A stretch of DNA of 64,000 nucleotides, taken from positions 1 through 64,000 of the forward strand of contig JABVXU010000097.1 of NCBI GenBank assembly GCA_013365365.1. Reading direction: 5' to 3'. Shown here one piece after another: positions 26,401 through 40,900 of the stretch; the stretch's first letter is position 1; each line of letters starts with the position of its first letter. The translations under genes and the position numbers were made by a program. The stretch comes from Cruorifilaria tuberocauda. Its lineage: Eukaryota; Nematoda; Chromadorea; Rhabditida; Onchocercidae. The notes under the pieces are model-generated. The model ran no database searches, was not told the DNA's origin, and saw only the letters and a list, made by a program, of their open reading frames with translations.

Positions 26401-27500
26401 GTTTTATTCATTTTTTTAGATGAGAAACAGTTCAGTTGAAGCAGTTGAGAAAAAATACAGAATATTTAACACTGAAGGAGCGTTCATCGTTGCTTAGAAT
26501 AACAATACCCGTGGATTGAAATTTGGATTTATTAAGAAAGCAAATCAGACATAAAACAAAGTTCCAGAAAGTTCTAAAACATAAAGATTTGTGCCTCTTC
26601 AAAAATCTAAAATGGAATCATTGCTTTATTAAATATAAATTAAATTAGTTTACTTTTGTATATCATCTTCAACGATTCGTATATCAGTGATTCCATGCGT
26701 CCTGAGCAAAGTCAAGAATGGATCTAAGAATTCTGGTGCAACCAATACATCGGCATGACTACGATAAGTGTTTGGTTTCGCCCATATATCAATTAATGTT
26801 TTTCTTAGTCCCGGAAATTTAGTGATATCTTATCGTTATCAATTTTTTTATCGGAAAAATTTCAAATATTGCCTTTGCGCTAATTTTTTTTAATATTTAA
26901 TCGCACTGCCAAAATAAAAAATACTTTGAAGATCAGTAAATTAATAAAATTCAAATCATTGATAGCATTGCTAAAAGCCTTTATAATAATGATATCGAAC
27001 GTTTGAACGGTAATTTTTTGACAATTTTATGTAAGATAGGCTAACATCAATGAAGTTCAATTTCAACTTGCATTATTTAAAGCAAAACCATTGGCTTCTA
27101 CTTCTTCCAGCCAATCCGTCGTTGTTGTCGGAAATCGTAATAAGCTATACCTAAATCTGTTTTAATTTAATTAAATTTCTATTAAATCTTTTAAATATAA
27201 TTATGCGTTGAATCATTATATCCAAATAATTTTCGAAAACGGTTCATAATTCCTTCACATTTTGATTTAATAAAAAAAATTCTACTTAAATGAGGAAAAA
27301 AAGTGAAATGGATGGAAATACATGTTAAAACATAATTTGTGATGATAGTCAATATTGTGTAAGTAATAATACAAAAAACTGTAGTGAAAAAATGAAATTA
27401 TATAAATCGTAAATAAAAATTACCCACGATATAATTGTGCCAAACTGCTCACATATCCTAAATAAAGGATAGCAAACATACTATTAGTAACAACCCACAT
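23418..27500 (-). CDS. Secreted zinc procarboxypeptidase, family M14A (carboxypeptidase A-like)
   Basis: Eleven exons give 430 codons: 27500-27424, 27150-27068, 26828-26654, 26315-26198, 26003-25902, 25697-25596, 25475-25365, 24567-24471, 24296-24094, 23848-23764 and 23557-23418. Residues 1 to about 22 form a signal peptide ([20 protein letters not shown]). An M14 propeptide of about 100 residues follows, then RSRR (128-131), a furin-type site, and the catalytic domain. The catalytic set is complete: zinc ligands H203 and E206 in HAREW and H333 in SLHSYG, substrate carboxylate-binding N280-R281, and general base E407 in GIELRPE. C274 and C297 are spaced like the conserved 138-161 disulfide of bovine CPA. 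I392, at the position of CPA Ile255, predicts removal of hydrophobic C-terminal residues. It is probably active outside cells, in the gut or as a secreted product. The ATG follows TTGCAG directly, consistent with trans-splicing. Confidence 0.95.
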
Positions 27501-30500
27501 CTGCAATTAAGTTTGTATTCAACTTAAAAAAATCCCTGAAGGAAATGATGCACATATATAGTTAGCATGCACGATGTAAACAATCGTAATGCATAAGTAG
27601 CATTATTTTCTAATTTAAATTAACAGTAAAAATTAATTTGATTTTTCCAACCTATTTCTTTAAAGTTCCAAAATGAGTAATTAAATATGACAGCAAAAAT
27701 ATTTCTTCCAAAAAATGATGTTATAAATCCATTAATCGATCAACAAATTTTTGTAACATTCATCAAATTTTAATGGAAAGTGAAAAACGCTTTGATAGCA
27801 TTTATCAGAGAGTAATTACACCTCCTATCCTTTAATTCAACTTCTTTCAATAATTTGTTGTACTTATCTCAAAGAAACTAAGCGAAATGCATTGGAACAA
27901 TATAAGCCATAAAACTGCATGCACTTCTTATCGTTTTTTCTTTAAAATATCTTAAAAACTAAAAGTAACTTTATTTGAAGTGAAGTATAAATATTTATTA
28001 AAATTATTTGTGTTGAATTATACACTTTCATCATATATAGCTACATCTTCCTAAATTATATATCTTTTAAAAATGTGTAAATGTTGCAAAAATCATTCAG
28101 AAAAAAAATCATGATCATGATTTCTGAAATCATGATGATAATTCAATTTTTTGAAGAAACATAAATGAAATTACATTATTATTTTTATCATTAATGTTAC
28201 GGTTATGTTATTTTCATTATACTAATAACAGATAAAAGTGTTTTTGCAATTCAGTTAATGTTCTGAACTGGAATTTTAAAATTCGGTAAGAGTCATTCGG
28301 GTATTTCCTGCAAAGAGAAATAGAAAAGTAGAAACGAAAGAGAAGAGATAAGGTAAAGAGAGAGAATACTAATAATTTCATATATTGTCACCCGTGTCTT
28401 TAAACAAGGATTTTTTAAAGTATCATGGTCTGGTCTTGAATTGAAAGTTAGATTTGGTGAGCAAAAAAAAAATTTGAAGCTCGCTATATGAAAGATATGT
28501 AAAGCGAATATTTATGGTTGTATCTCTATGAAATCGTATAAAAGTAACTAACAATGATAAAAGCTTACGCTATACCATTACTATATGTTTGCGTAAGTAA
28601 GAAGTTATAAAGAGTCGGAAATAAATTGAACGTCTCAAGATTACATCTTTGCTTCTTCTAAACTTTTTTTTATAATTTGAAATATTTTATCTTTTCTCAT
28701 GCCTGGGAATCAATTGCTTCAAGATCAATCCACTAGAATGCTAAAATTTTCTTCATTGTTAAAACTTTGAATCAGCAATGATTTAGAAATTGATACTAGC
28801 AATTAATACGAAGGAAAATTCTGCAATGCTTTATTCCTAGAAATGATTGATTTGATAATATAAAATGAAACTTTCAAAGATTATAATAGAAGTACAAATA
28901 ATATGAAACAATCATTTGATAGACAATTAATAATTAGCCCATCTGATAAATTCAAAATCTTGTGATACAAAAAGGATTGATAAAGTAGACAGTTGAAAGA
29001 AACTGACCGCTATCGCATGTATTCATTTCAATAGACAAATCTTTGTTTATGTTTCATTAGCTGAAATATCATTTAAAATCATAGAAATTATATTTGCACC
29101 GTAATCATTCGCAACACTAACTTGCTACGAAAATTAAACTGAAAGCGATATTTTAACTAATATGGAAGAAATGAAAACGTAATGAAATCTTAGTTTGCAA
29201 ATTTTTATATGTGCAGTTATCTTTTTAATTTTTACAAATAAAATAAAGGAAAAAGATGAAAGGATGAATTAACATAAAAAAAGTATGAACTGCGCAGTAG
29301 AATCCAAGGAATATTTTTAATGATGAGAACTGACGTAATAGTCTAATAAAGAAGACGATAGATGTGATGTGATGGTATTGATATTGACTGTATCCGTAAT
29401 AAAATTTCGTTTCTGGATGAGACATATATGAAAAGTGTAGAGCAAAATAGCAAAAATACATTGTTAGCATGCAATTGAAGTTTTTGCAATAATATTGAAT
29501 TCACTAACACGGATTTATTTCCAATGGAAGTTTCCGAAAAGTGAAAAAAATTGTAGAAGCAAAGAAAGAGTGAGTGGAAGCTTTGAAACAAAAACATTGA
29601 TTATAGCTAAACATCAGCTGTGAATTGTTGATGATGAATAAACAAGAAGGAATATAGTCCAAGTTTGCTTATTCTTTTCAATTTTCTTGCTGAGAAGAAT
29701 CGAGGAGGAACGAAATGGTTACGGAATGTATAAATAGACACACAAAGAATTAAAATCAATCAACTAATTGAAATTCTAAAATTTTGTGCTCATTCCCTCT
29801 GCGAAAGAATAAAATTTTACTAAGGCTAAAACGATAGCAGCTCTAAACAATCAAATATTTGCAGCTGCTTGCACAGATGTTTACAATATCACTTGAGAAA
29901 AAGATTTTTTTAATGAAAGGAAATATTTAGATTTCATGCCAAAAAATGCTCTTAATAATTAGAATTACATTGTATCAAAATCGCAATTACTGCGAAATAT
30001 CACAAATGTCATCGTGCTATTGACTATATAGAGTCATTAATTTTTAAATCTGTTCTATCCCATTCACCGAAAGAGAAAAAGATACATCATTTTAGGTCGC
30101 ACCAATTCCAATCAGAAGTCACGGAGTCATGTTTTATTTTTTTCTTTTTCTGAATTTCAACTTTATCCGTATCATAAAATTTGTTCAAAAACTTTGATTA
30201 ATAGTTAATAAAAGAAATATATTCAAGATAGTAATGCTATTAGCAATTAAAAATGAAGATTTAAAAATTGTTAGGCATCGTCTTGATTAACTTCTGCTCA
30301 AAATATGAAAACATTTTTGTTGAAGGAACAATATGTTTACGAATGAAAGAAATATTTTGTACTTTACCTTTCAGTCAAGAAATGATAACTGTGATGCCCT
30401 CTTGCATTTAGTTATAGTCAAATTATGTGAATATTTCAATGAATTCATTTGTGTAAGAAGCATGGCTTGCGACACGATTGAAGGAATTCGTAGATAATTT

Positions 30501-31996
30501 GCAATTAAGGTTATAATTGCTTGCTTCTCAAATCAGAATATCTGTGTTGTAGAACTGATATCAGAAGGATGTGATGAAGAGCAGTTCATGGAAAAAAGTG
30601 ATACATAAGCGCTCGCTTTCATTATCATTTTTGTCGTTATTGTCATAACAGCATCGCCAATTGGTAATTGAATAAAAAGCTTCACTAATGATACAAAAAT
30701 ACTAGCATAATAATAACGGCGATAACGATAAATCTGAAATCCTCAATATAATAAATATGACCGAACTTGACATTATCCGCGCATTTAAGATTTACAAATG
30801 ATATGTGAAAAAGTCTACGGAAATATTCGTGTTCTGATTTGAATTTCGGAACAACTCATTTTCAACCCTTCAATTGAATACAAATTCCTTCCAAATTGGG
30901 TGATGTCGCAATTTACACTCAAATATATCCCCCAAAGATTTGTATATTTTACCGAAATCAAATCAAAAGTTTGATCCTTATCAAAAATAGATTCTTTTTC
31001 ATTAACTGTGAACTTATATCAGTGTATTTCAAGGACTTCTACAATGACCTATTTAATAACAAAATGTTTTATTCATAGTTGATAAGATAATGTACAATCC
31101 AGAGAATGAAACATGACCTAAAAAAACACCAAAAAGCAAAACAATACAACACAAGGATACTTTTAAAATATCAAGAAGAATAGTACGATATCTGGGAAGT
31201 ATTGTCTGGAAAAGATTGGATCCACTTCTTTTTTTTTATAAGTATTTTAAAAAATTTTATAGATAAATATATATTTAAAAAAATTTACAGGAAACTAAGC
31301 TCAAAACCAATTAATAAGAAGTTAGAACAGATAAAACATATTCAAGATTGAATCTGAAGACCGGATTTGAAATTTTAGTTAATTTACGGCATTCTGTTCT
31401 TGTTACTGTAAACAGCAAATCCGTATTTTTTTTTTGAAAAAATTGCTTTAAGTTTCATTTAGCGATGTAAACTAAATGGAGAGTTCACACATTGTGATTT
31501 AAGATGGTTAAAATGAATTACAATTAATTGCTCGACCCTTTAAAGTTGATATTGAAGCTTGAAATCATACAAAACGAGAAACAATTCCTAAATAACTTGA
31601 AGTATTTCAATGATATGAAAAAGCAAGAAATACCATTAATACCACCTGGTTTCTTGCATGAACTTTTCTTGCCTACAAATTAATCGTCACAATGTGAAAT
31701 GCTACACAGTGTGAGAAATAATTTATTGGACATCCGTCATAAGACGACAAATTCTTATTGAAAAACTGAAAATTCAAACCTGCAAAACAATAACAACAAA
31801 AATCTGTCTCAATTTTCCAAGTATATTCTTAATATAACAAACATTAGAATGAATTAACAAGAAAAAATTTTCTAAAAAAAACAAACTGCTTTTAAAATTA
31901 AATAAATTTTTCATGAATTTTAGATACTTTCTACACTTGAATAACTCCCGCTATTTTTTGCTAATTAGTTTACATATTACCAACAATTTTAAAAAA
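27501..31996. other. AT-rich intergenic region
   Basis: No exon chain could be supported on either strand. Frames such as those at 29225-29597 are Phe/Tyr/Ile-rich and without splice partners. A perfect 18-base palindrome lies at 28106-28123. The right end should contain the 3' UTR of the RalGAP beta gene, and the left end the promoter of the carboxypeptidase gene. Confidence 0.55.
28106..28123. repeat. 18-base perfect palindrome
   Basis: AAATCATGATCATGATTT reads the same on both strands, and the half-site AAATCATGAT recurs at 28127-28136. It lies 0.6 kb upstream of the carboxypeptidase start. It could be a dimeric factor-binding site or chance in AT-rich DNA. Confidence 0.6.
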
Positions 31997-34968
31997 TCAT
32001 CCATTTAGTAATAATTCGACAAAATCACAGTACGACTTCTTGACGGCATACTTCCGAGCGAATTCCTGAATTGCACGTCGACGCTTTGATGATACCAACT
32101 GATAACTAGAATAGCGTATGCTGATTTCACTAATACTTCTTGAACACTTTCATGACTCAAAACTTACTAGCTTTATCGATAATGGTACCGATAATAGTTC
32201 AACCCTACTCTTTTTTAAAATATTTTGCACGCAGTTGCAAATGTTTAAAAATTTCCCATCGCTCTGCTAAATGAACTGTGAGGAACAGAAATACGACGTG
32301 ACCTAACTAAATAAATCCTTATTGTTTCACATAAAATTACTAATTAAGTATCAATTGACAAACTTTTCCAATTCAATGGTTCTTCGTCGAGCAATACTAA
32401 TGATTGTATGCTTCAAAAGAGTTGGCAAAGCGCTGCTAGAAACTAAACAATCATCAACCAACGGTCCTGGCAAACCACATCTAAGATAAACGATTAAGAA
32501 AATTCCAACGAATTTATTACTTGCAGCTTTCAAATCAGGTCACACAAAATCCTGAAAACCGAACACTTACTTCGTCCAATCTCCAATTATATTGATTCGA
32601 ATAAGTTCGTTTTCCACCTCCGAAACGAAGATCATAATTAAATCAGGTCTCGTACTATTTCCATCACTGGATAATAAATCATCCGATGTTATGGGGAACA
32701 TTTCCTCTAGAAACAATATCGATAAATAAAATAAAAATGTGCAGTGAAAAGTGGACATGAAAAACAAAAAAAATAAGCATCATATCATCACGAACCATAT
32801 GGAAAATAGTGCATGTCTTCGATCCTTTCCAGAAAGATCACATATACACGCAGGTCGGAATTGCGCTTGACGAACCCAATTCTTTTCGAACCATTTTCTG
32901 AAATGTGAAATGATTCTAAAATGAAATGAAATGATTCTAGATAATATTTGAAAGAATTCAGTTTATTTTAGAAATGAATTCTCACAACATAATTTAAAAA
33001 ACATAGATTTTTATTGACACTCAAATCATGCGCCAAATGTTTCGAAACACCTCTAGATATGTTTAAACCAGTTAAGTTCACTCAAAATGGTATACGCTAC
33101 CTTTTGCTTCATTCCCAGAATCAAAATTTGAATAATTTTTCTTGTGCGACGGAAGAACTGTTTCTGCCAACAGTTTATTTGATCGTCCGCTATTGTTACC
33201 AATAATTTGTCCAACCTGGCTTAAAGCTCGACTATCTGAAAGAAGCCAGAAAGTGATTATTCTGAAGACTTTATAAATAAAAATTTTATTTAAAAATAAG
33301 AATCAGGATGATGGGGATAAATGAATAATTACACGAGGGTCCGCAGATTGCCGATGCTCACCTATACTCACGAAATTTAAAGTCATGATGTATTTCCAAA
33401 ATTTCGAAAGAAATCTCTGCGATTAAAAATCTATTCTCGAGTACAAGGAACGCTACGGCAAAAGTAACATGGACAAGTTAATTATTTCAAGAGCGAACCA
33501 AAATCACATCTTGGTAACATCTTGGTAGCATGATCCGGGTCTTTATGTTCATCAGAACTTATAATCGAAACATTTGTATCATAGCTAATAAATAAATCAC
33601 AGTCAGCAGAAGATGCCTGTTGCTTATGGGCAAGAACACGTTCTGTTGGCGTCGTGAAGGCAATTTCGATATGTGGATCAGTCCACCATAAACAATGAGT
33701 GAAACCATCAATGATATAGTTATCCAAATTCTCCTCTTCTTCTTTTGGCTCTAAATTCGAAATTTTTTTACTGCTTCAGTAACCACATCAATAGTATTAT
33801 TTTTTAAAGACATAATTTCATTCAAATCTAAATCTTAAAGATTAAAGTACCTATTTGAATCCATGAAATTCAAAAAAGTTAGTATGCAGATGAAATCTAT
33901 TTCCTGTGTTTTATTACTCTGATTTAATCTCTTTTCTTCGATTAGAAATGCTTCATTTTTTACTCAAAAACGACCAAAAAATTCCCAAGTCATCGGATTT
34001 TGAAAATATGATTCTTATATCAGTCAATTTAGAAACTTTGTGGAAGTCCCAAAACAATTCAAAATTACTAATAAATTATTAACTGCGTTCAGAAGAGAAG
34101 GCAGTGGTCCAATCACCAGTCCAGTGAGGATGCGTTGTTACTTCAACACCTTCTCCTAATTCCGCTAATAAACTGCAGAACAAGGTGCTCGTATTTTCTA
34201 AATTCATCTGCAAAATTGAAGTACCGTTTTCTCCACATTGACAGCTGATGTTACAAAAGTATATAAATTAGTCAAACAACAGCCTAAAAAAAATAGATCG
34301 CCTGAGAAGACTGAAGTGGACGATATGTGAAGCGCTTCAACTCTTTCTAGATCAGATAAGCTTTACATATACATACTTGCTTAATTTCACCACATTATTA
34401 TCCATATTTTGCATTTAGAGCTTAGTAAATAAATAAAATTCTCTATACCAACTACACAAATTTTGGCGATTTAGCTATGTAATATTTAGAAAGGCATATA
34501 CTCTCTACTAAGAAATTAGAATCGATATTTCTTTTTTAAAATAAATAGGCAACTAAATTATTGAGCCATAAAATTTACTGCATTAGCAAGGATATCTAAA
34601 GCGCGACGTTGACCGTCACGAACATAAAATAAGCGGACAGTTTGCAGCAACTTCGTCGGTGAACGGTCCACTATTTGATGCAGATCATGATAAAAATCAA
34701 GGCTGAAAGCTCAAATATCATTATCAATTGTCTTACAACTGTAAAAATTTATTAATATAAAATTTAAATACTGGAACGTTAAAATTAAAAAGAAAATACT
34801 TCTTGACACATATATTTGAGGAATAAATATGGTGTAAGAAATTAGCTCCATTAAAAAACTTACTTCGAAGAGTCAAGAAGCATTATATCACCCGATTTGT
34901 AACTTTCTTCTGAAATCAAACCCAGATCATAAAGAAGTATTCGGCCTGCATTACAATTGGTTGGCGGC
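31997..34968 (-). other. RapGAP-like C-terminal module of the RalGAP beta gene
   Basis: The last nine exons encode residues from about 1177 to 1577 and correspond to the Rap/RalGAP-like region: GRILLYDLGLIS, TVRLFYVRDGQ, THPHWTGDW, LRVYVIFLERIEDM and VDDCLVSSSALPTLL. In the known complex the alpha subunit supplies the catalytic asparagine, and the beta domain is a non-catalytic partner needed for stability and activity. I see nothing here suggesting that this copy has regained catalysis. Expansion relative to vertebrates is mainly in polar linkers such as residues encoded by 33750-33101. Confidence 0.75.
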
Positions 34969-37900
34969 CTGAAAAAATAACATATTTTTCAAAACTTGTT
35001 AGAAAATGAATATATGAAATGAAAAATATTTTTTCGATCCAAAATTACGGAATTAATTTTTTCTTAAGGTCAAATCCGTAATGGCTAACAAATCATATTA
35101 ACAAGTTGCTAACTCTGCAGGCTTCGAAAATTTGGATAATTCCTTTGAAAGTGGTTCACGAAGCCAAACATTACGATCGTCTGAGGAACGCAGACAACTT
35201 TCACCTTGCGACATTCTTTTCCGAATATCAGTCAATTCAGCAATGACACGATCTGTGTCCAGTGTTGGTTGCAGTGGCGGAATTATGGAGTCTCTGAATA
35301 TGGATGTGAAACAAAATATGAATATTTAAGTGTATTATATTAAGGAAAATGAAAAAGCTTGCAAAAGTTCTCACGATGATACCAATTTATCAGCTATTTC
35401 TCCAACCTAACTCGCTTAACTTTTGAATTTAGTTCGTTTTGAATCTAATTTCTTGAACTTACAATTTACAATGTGGTTTTTCGAATTCGGATGGTATGTG
35501 AAAAAATCTGACAGTATTTTTGGAATCCATCGAAATTTTAGCACCATTCTGGGGACATTCACTTTCTTTAGCATTAGTAATTTTATCTATTCCAGTTGCA
35601 ATACATGACCGCAGTTGCACAAAAAATGCGTAAGCTGCATGATAAGGAGTGCGTAATACAAGAAACACCGATGGAAATCCTGCGAAAATTATTGAAAATG
35701 ACAACGCAAATAATGGAAAACAATAAAAATTACAACAGTTACAAAGCGAAAAAATTTCCATGTGTTTATTATAACCACTAATATTTCTAAATTAAACATG
35801 TCTGTTTATTAAAAGTGTATTCAATAAAAATGTAAAGACAGAGTTAATAAATCATCTTCACAACCTTTAGAAACAGTAGATAATTTGGTAGTTTCATGAA
35901 CTGAAAGCAAAGTTTGTTGTCGGATGAGGAAGTATTTGAATTTAGTGGTATCAATTGCCTGGCTACCAAATTTATAAATCAACTTTTTTTCATCCATGAT
36001 ATCATCCTGTTTGCCATGACCCTGTAAATAATAACGTTAATAATGATAATACAAGAAGCAGATTGTTTAGTTGACCCATATAAGAATCTAAATCGAAGAA
36101 ATACAATCAAAATTTCCTACATTTTTTCAACATTTGATATATAAATCGTGTTTCCTATAGAATTCGTTACAGAAAATCTGTAGAATTTCGTTTACGAAAA
36201 GTGAAGAAAAAATGTAATTTCAGCCAAATGATAATATAATAGTCACTCACTAAAGCTGAGAATATCATATACAGCAAGTTTTCGGCAGCATCATCCACTC
36301 GCTTACTTGCTGGTTTGCGTTCCAATGGAGGCTGAAAAACGACTGAGATATTGCTAAAATTGTACTGCAAGGAAAAATATCAAAAAAGATGATTAGATTT
36401 CTTATAACTAAAACCTGATTAAATATTCAAAACTTTCATCCCTTTCCTGTTACAGGATTATAATTTGGTAGAAATAAACTTTTTAAAATTTTAAATGCAT
36501 TTTTATTTCATAAATCATTTCACATTCACCAGATACAGTGAATAAAACGGCTATTTTCGTTGAAGCCAATAATGATTTTCGAGAAAGTAAAGATTAGACA
36601 AGATTTATAACAGAGAAAGAAAAGCTGTCGTTTAAGACTTACAAGATTTTTTCCACCTGTTAAGCCAAATTCGATGGTTTCAGCAACAGTTGCCAAGCAG
36701 GACTCTGTCTCCAACAATAGTGGAGCTGCACATAACCAAATAGATAGCGAAAAATATGCTGCCACAACCTTTAAAGGTTAAAATTTCATAAAGAACTCCT
36801 TGTTCAAATATCTTGATAATAGATATCATAACTACAATTCTTTTACATAGCAGAGCACTTTGAAAGGGAGGATAATCCTACCGAAGAATGCAAATCTCTG
36901 GAGTGCAAAGGCGGGGGTTTCATTAGTTGCGCATCAATAAACCGACAAAGCGAAGTAACTACCAGAAAACCTGTCGACATATCATCTGAAACAAATAGTA
37001 TCGATTGATTTGTGAACTAAAAAAGTGAAACAATTTCTCTATAATGAAAATGGGACATTCTCAAGATTAAAAAATTCATAGGAACTAATAAGACAAAACT
37101 GTGAAGTTTACGAGGATATTAGGACGAACTTTCACAGAACAAAACTGATTGATGCATAGCAGAAAGAGCATTTAAATAATCCAGTGCTGCTAGGCATACT
37201 GATAATTCCGATGACCACTGAGGTTTACAAAGATTATCGCATATTATACTTACTATCGAACGCACTATTGATGCACAACATTCTGCAATTTCATCCATTT
37301 GTTAATAGATAAAATTAAAGTCGAACTTTCTGCTATGAATTCCTTTTAAAGGATGGAAGGTTTTGGCACTATCAATAGCTTAATTTTTTCCCAAATTAAA
37401 AAGAGAAATAATTAAAAGTATATGTTTCAATTACTATTCTCATCACCTAAAAACCGCTTAACTTGTATAATTGCATGTCAAGAACAGCTATCAAAATATT
37501 TCCATTTTTGATCAATTTGAGAATAACTTACCTTGTCCCGAATATGCAAGATTTTTCTCGTCGCTCTTCCCGACAATTTTTCCTTCTGTCATATGCATGT
37601 CATATAAACAACTTTCTTCACATAATATCGTACACATGGCTAAAAATACACCTTATTAATTAAGTCGAAAGTCTTACTAACCTTCTTTAAAAAAATGTTC
37701 ATCTTTTAAACTAACGCTTGCTAACGCATCAAAATTCATATAAAAATATTCAAGTCAATAAACACTTCTATTTATTCAGAAATTAATTCATTTATCGACA
37801 CAAATACTAAATGAATTTAACTGCATTAGCTTTATCTTCAATTAACATCTAGCACCTTATACGGAATCTGTTCCATATCAAGCGAACATCTATCATTAGT

Positions 37901-40900
37901 AAAATAATTTGGAATTTAAGAATCTAATCAGCTTTGCAAAAAAAGTTTAAATTGAAAAAAATAAGAAATATTATTTGTAATAAAGCAAGCAGTACTCAAA
38001 GTGAGAAAGAGATTCATGGGATCAACTTCATTACGAAGCGCAGTGATGAGGATACGATGCATCCAAGGACGAAGTTCGATATATGTAAGTGAGCTCTCAT
38101 CTGAATTAGAATGCGGACTTGACAGATCTAAAATGAAAAGAAATTTTTATCCACTCATTTAATTCATAATAATAATGACAATTTATCTATAGTCGTCAAT
38201 AACAACATTTACTTTCTAAGTGCTATTTAATGATGCATTTGTTCAAAAACAGAATTTCAAATAGTCAAACACAACTTATGCTGATGTTTTGAAATATGTC
38301 ACAATTGACCGAACAATAATTCTATGAACTGCACAACAAATTACTACTATTTATAGCAACATCCGGATCAGTATAAGGCAGCTTAACATTGAGAAATGAA
38401 AATAAAACAAAATCTTACGAATCTTTCACTATGAATCATCTATTCTGCTTCCAAACTTACTATTAATGAACATATTTCCAAATGTTGTAGGCCAACTGAT
38501 GACAGATGACAAGGCATTCAAACAGGCACGACGCATTTGAACTTCATCTATAGATGGGTGAAGTCTGAAACTACTAATTTTTTGCGAGAAAATGAGCAAC
38601 TGATTTGGTATATTTCGGAAAACAGTGAAAATAAGAAATTCAATGTTGATTATAATGTTCAAATAATGATCTTTGATCTCTATACTTCCAGTATTTATAA
38701 AATAAATTGAAACTGTGAACTGCACTGGTTTCTTAATGCAATAATTTTTACATTTTAATTAAAACTGCCTTCTACTCTACTCTTCCGAAGAGCCGAGATT
38801 TAAGGTAACTTTACTTACTTAAAATTTTAAGTCAAACCTCGACTTCATTGACTCTGCATATATCATTTCGAGTGCTTGAACAAATTGTGGCAGAAGTATT
38901 TCAATGCTTTTTAAAGCTAGGCGAAAAATACCACCGCCAAAATAAATAAGCGCACAAAGCATTAGTCGATCCTTCTGGAAAGGAAACGTCACAAAAGAGT
39001 CAAGTGCTAAAATTTTTTAAGATTTTTGAAAAGAAACATCAGAAAGCGTAAAGCTTTTTGAGACTTTATGTTTTCTGATATTGACAAAGTAGCAAACGGT
39101 ATAAGATTTATAGGTCAAAAGAACATTGCGAGCATCAAAATATTTCTACTCTATGTTCAAAGTGATGTTTAGACTAGTGGCATTTTGGGAGGGCTTAAAC
39201 AGATAGGATTTTGCAGTCATTCTGATTTTTATGTAATTTGTTCATGTGTTTTTTGGGACCACGAATTGAAGTTGATGGGATAATCATCTCATTTATCATA
39301 TATACCGCGTTTATCTATAACATTTCCGATTAATCGGAAACATACCTCCAGTAATGCCTCATAAACAACTTTATAGAATTGCGCCAGCTGTGAATCTGTT
39401 ATGGTTTCTTTACTTTTCTTCGAACATATAATACGGCAAAGGGCTCCGAGAGCAGAAGCTCGGCCAGCGGATACTCCGTCTACCTCAGGCCATTCAATTG
39501 AATGCGATAACCCAGAGTGAGCATCACCAGATGATGTCATCGAATGGGCTGAAAAAGCTTTTCTCGGAACAATTGCTTATACATCACGTAATCATGATGA
39601 AATCAATGCGCTCTCTAAAGGACATGTATCTTAAAATGCAGGTGGCGCGCAACACGCAAAATGTGTTATGCTTCATAACAAGAAACTGTGAACACTTTTA
39701 TTGAAAGAAAAAAGAATCTCAGAACTTCTGATTCTACTATATCACGAGATGAAAAAATTCCAACCTTGCTATATCTAAATTTTAAATTATCAACTATTTG
39801 AAATTACCAAACGATTGTCGAGAAGCTGTCGATTCGTTTGCTGATGCAATAACACCAGAAATACTTCCTCCACTATTTTCAATACCACTTGTAGCTGCTA
39901 TCTGCTCATTCAAACACAGTGTTTCTTCAGCGTCAGCGGAACTCATCGAATTGACTGCATCTGTAAAAGCGAGAAAATCACTTAACAGATTGACAAATGA
40001 GAAAATTAGAGAACTCATTAGAGAACTTAATTATTTCCACTCAAGTCTGAAATACACTACGTTCTAAGTTATTTATGGCGACAGAAATCAATAAATGGCA
40101 AACAAATAAATAAATGAACAAATAAGTAAATAAAAGACAAACAAATAAACATATATCAAAAATAGATTCAAAAAACTGCAAAAATAATCAAATTCGTGCA
40201 ATCGAATTGTATTCGCCGTTATTTAACGCAAAAACGGCAATATCTAAAATTAGTGTAGTTGTGAAAAATGTAAAAATTGAATTACAAATGATTGCATTTT
40301 GAAAGCCATAGACATATAATTCTAACCACATGCAGAACACAGAAATGGATATACAATGCAATGCAGAACACGCAATAATCTAATCCACATAAATTCAATG
40401 TTTACGCCAAATTTCTGCTGACCTAATAATAAAGAACTAATAATAGAAATTATCTGAATATACATAATTGCAATGCAAAATGCGTTGCTACGCTATCGAT
40501 ATCGCTAAGTGTCAAACTCTTCTGAACATCAGGCGGTTGAATCTCATAAAATTCTGCTCAGTGAATTTAAACTATGCTTTTACAGATCATTCAGCATGTT
40601 AATGGCGATGAAGTGACAAACATATTCAAAATGGATATGACAATTTGAAATTTCACCGATTCAAAAAGGATGGAGATATTCCCACTCAGTGCTGCCAAAT
40701 CAACATTAATACCAAAAGCTTGGAAAAAAAGGAAGATGAAAATAACAAAGACAAGTATTTACTTGAGTTTTAAAGATTATTACTCTTATCAATTTAAATA
40801 AAATTTTAAAAAAATCAATTAAAATTTTGAATTTCTATAATTTTGTTGTAAAACCTTCGAATTGCAATATCTCCTCATAGGATACAATTATTAATATGAC

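Noticed and set aside
29225..29597. Two overlapping Phe/Tyr-rich minus-strand frames
   Set aside because: Composition-driven open frames in AT-rich intergenic DNA.
35132..35329. Plus-strand 65-aa Ser/Arg-rich frame
   Set aside because: It is antisense to RalGAP beta exon 25.
39798..40067. Plus-strand 89-aa frame
   Set aside because: It is antisense to RalGAP beta exon 13, which has the correct phase with both neighbours.
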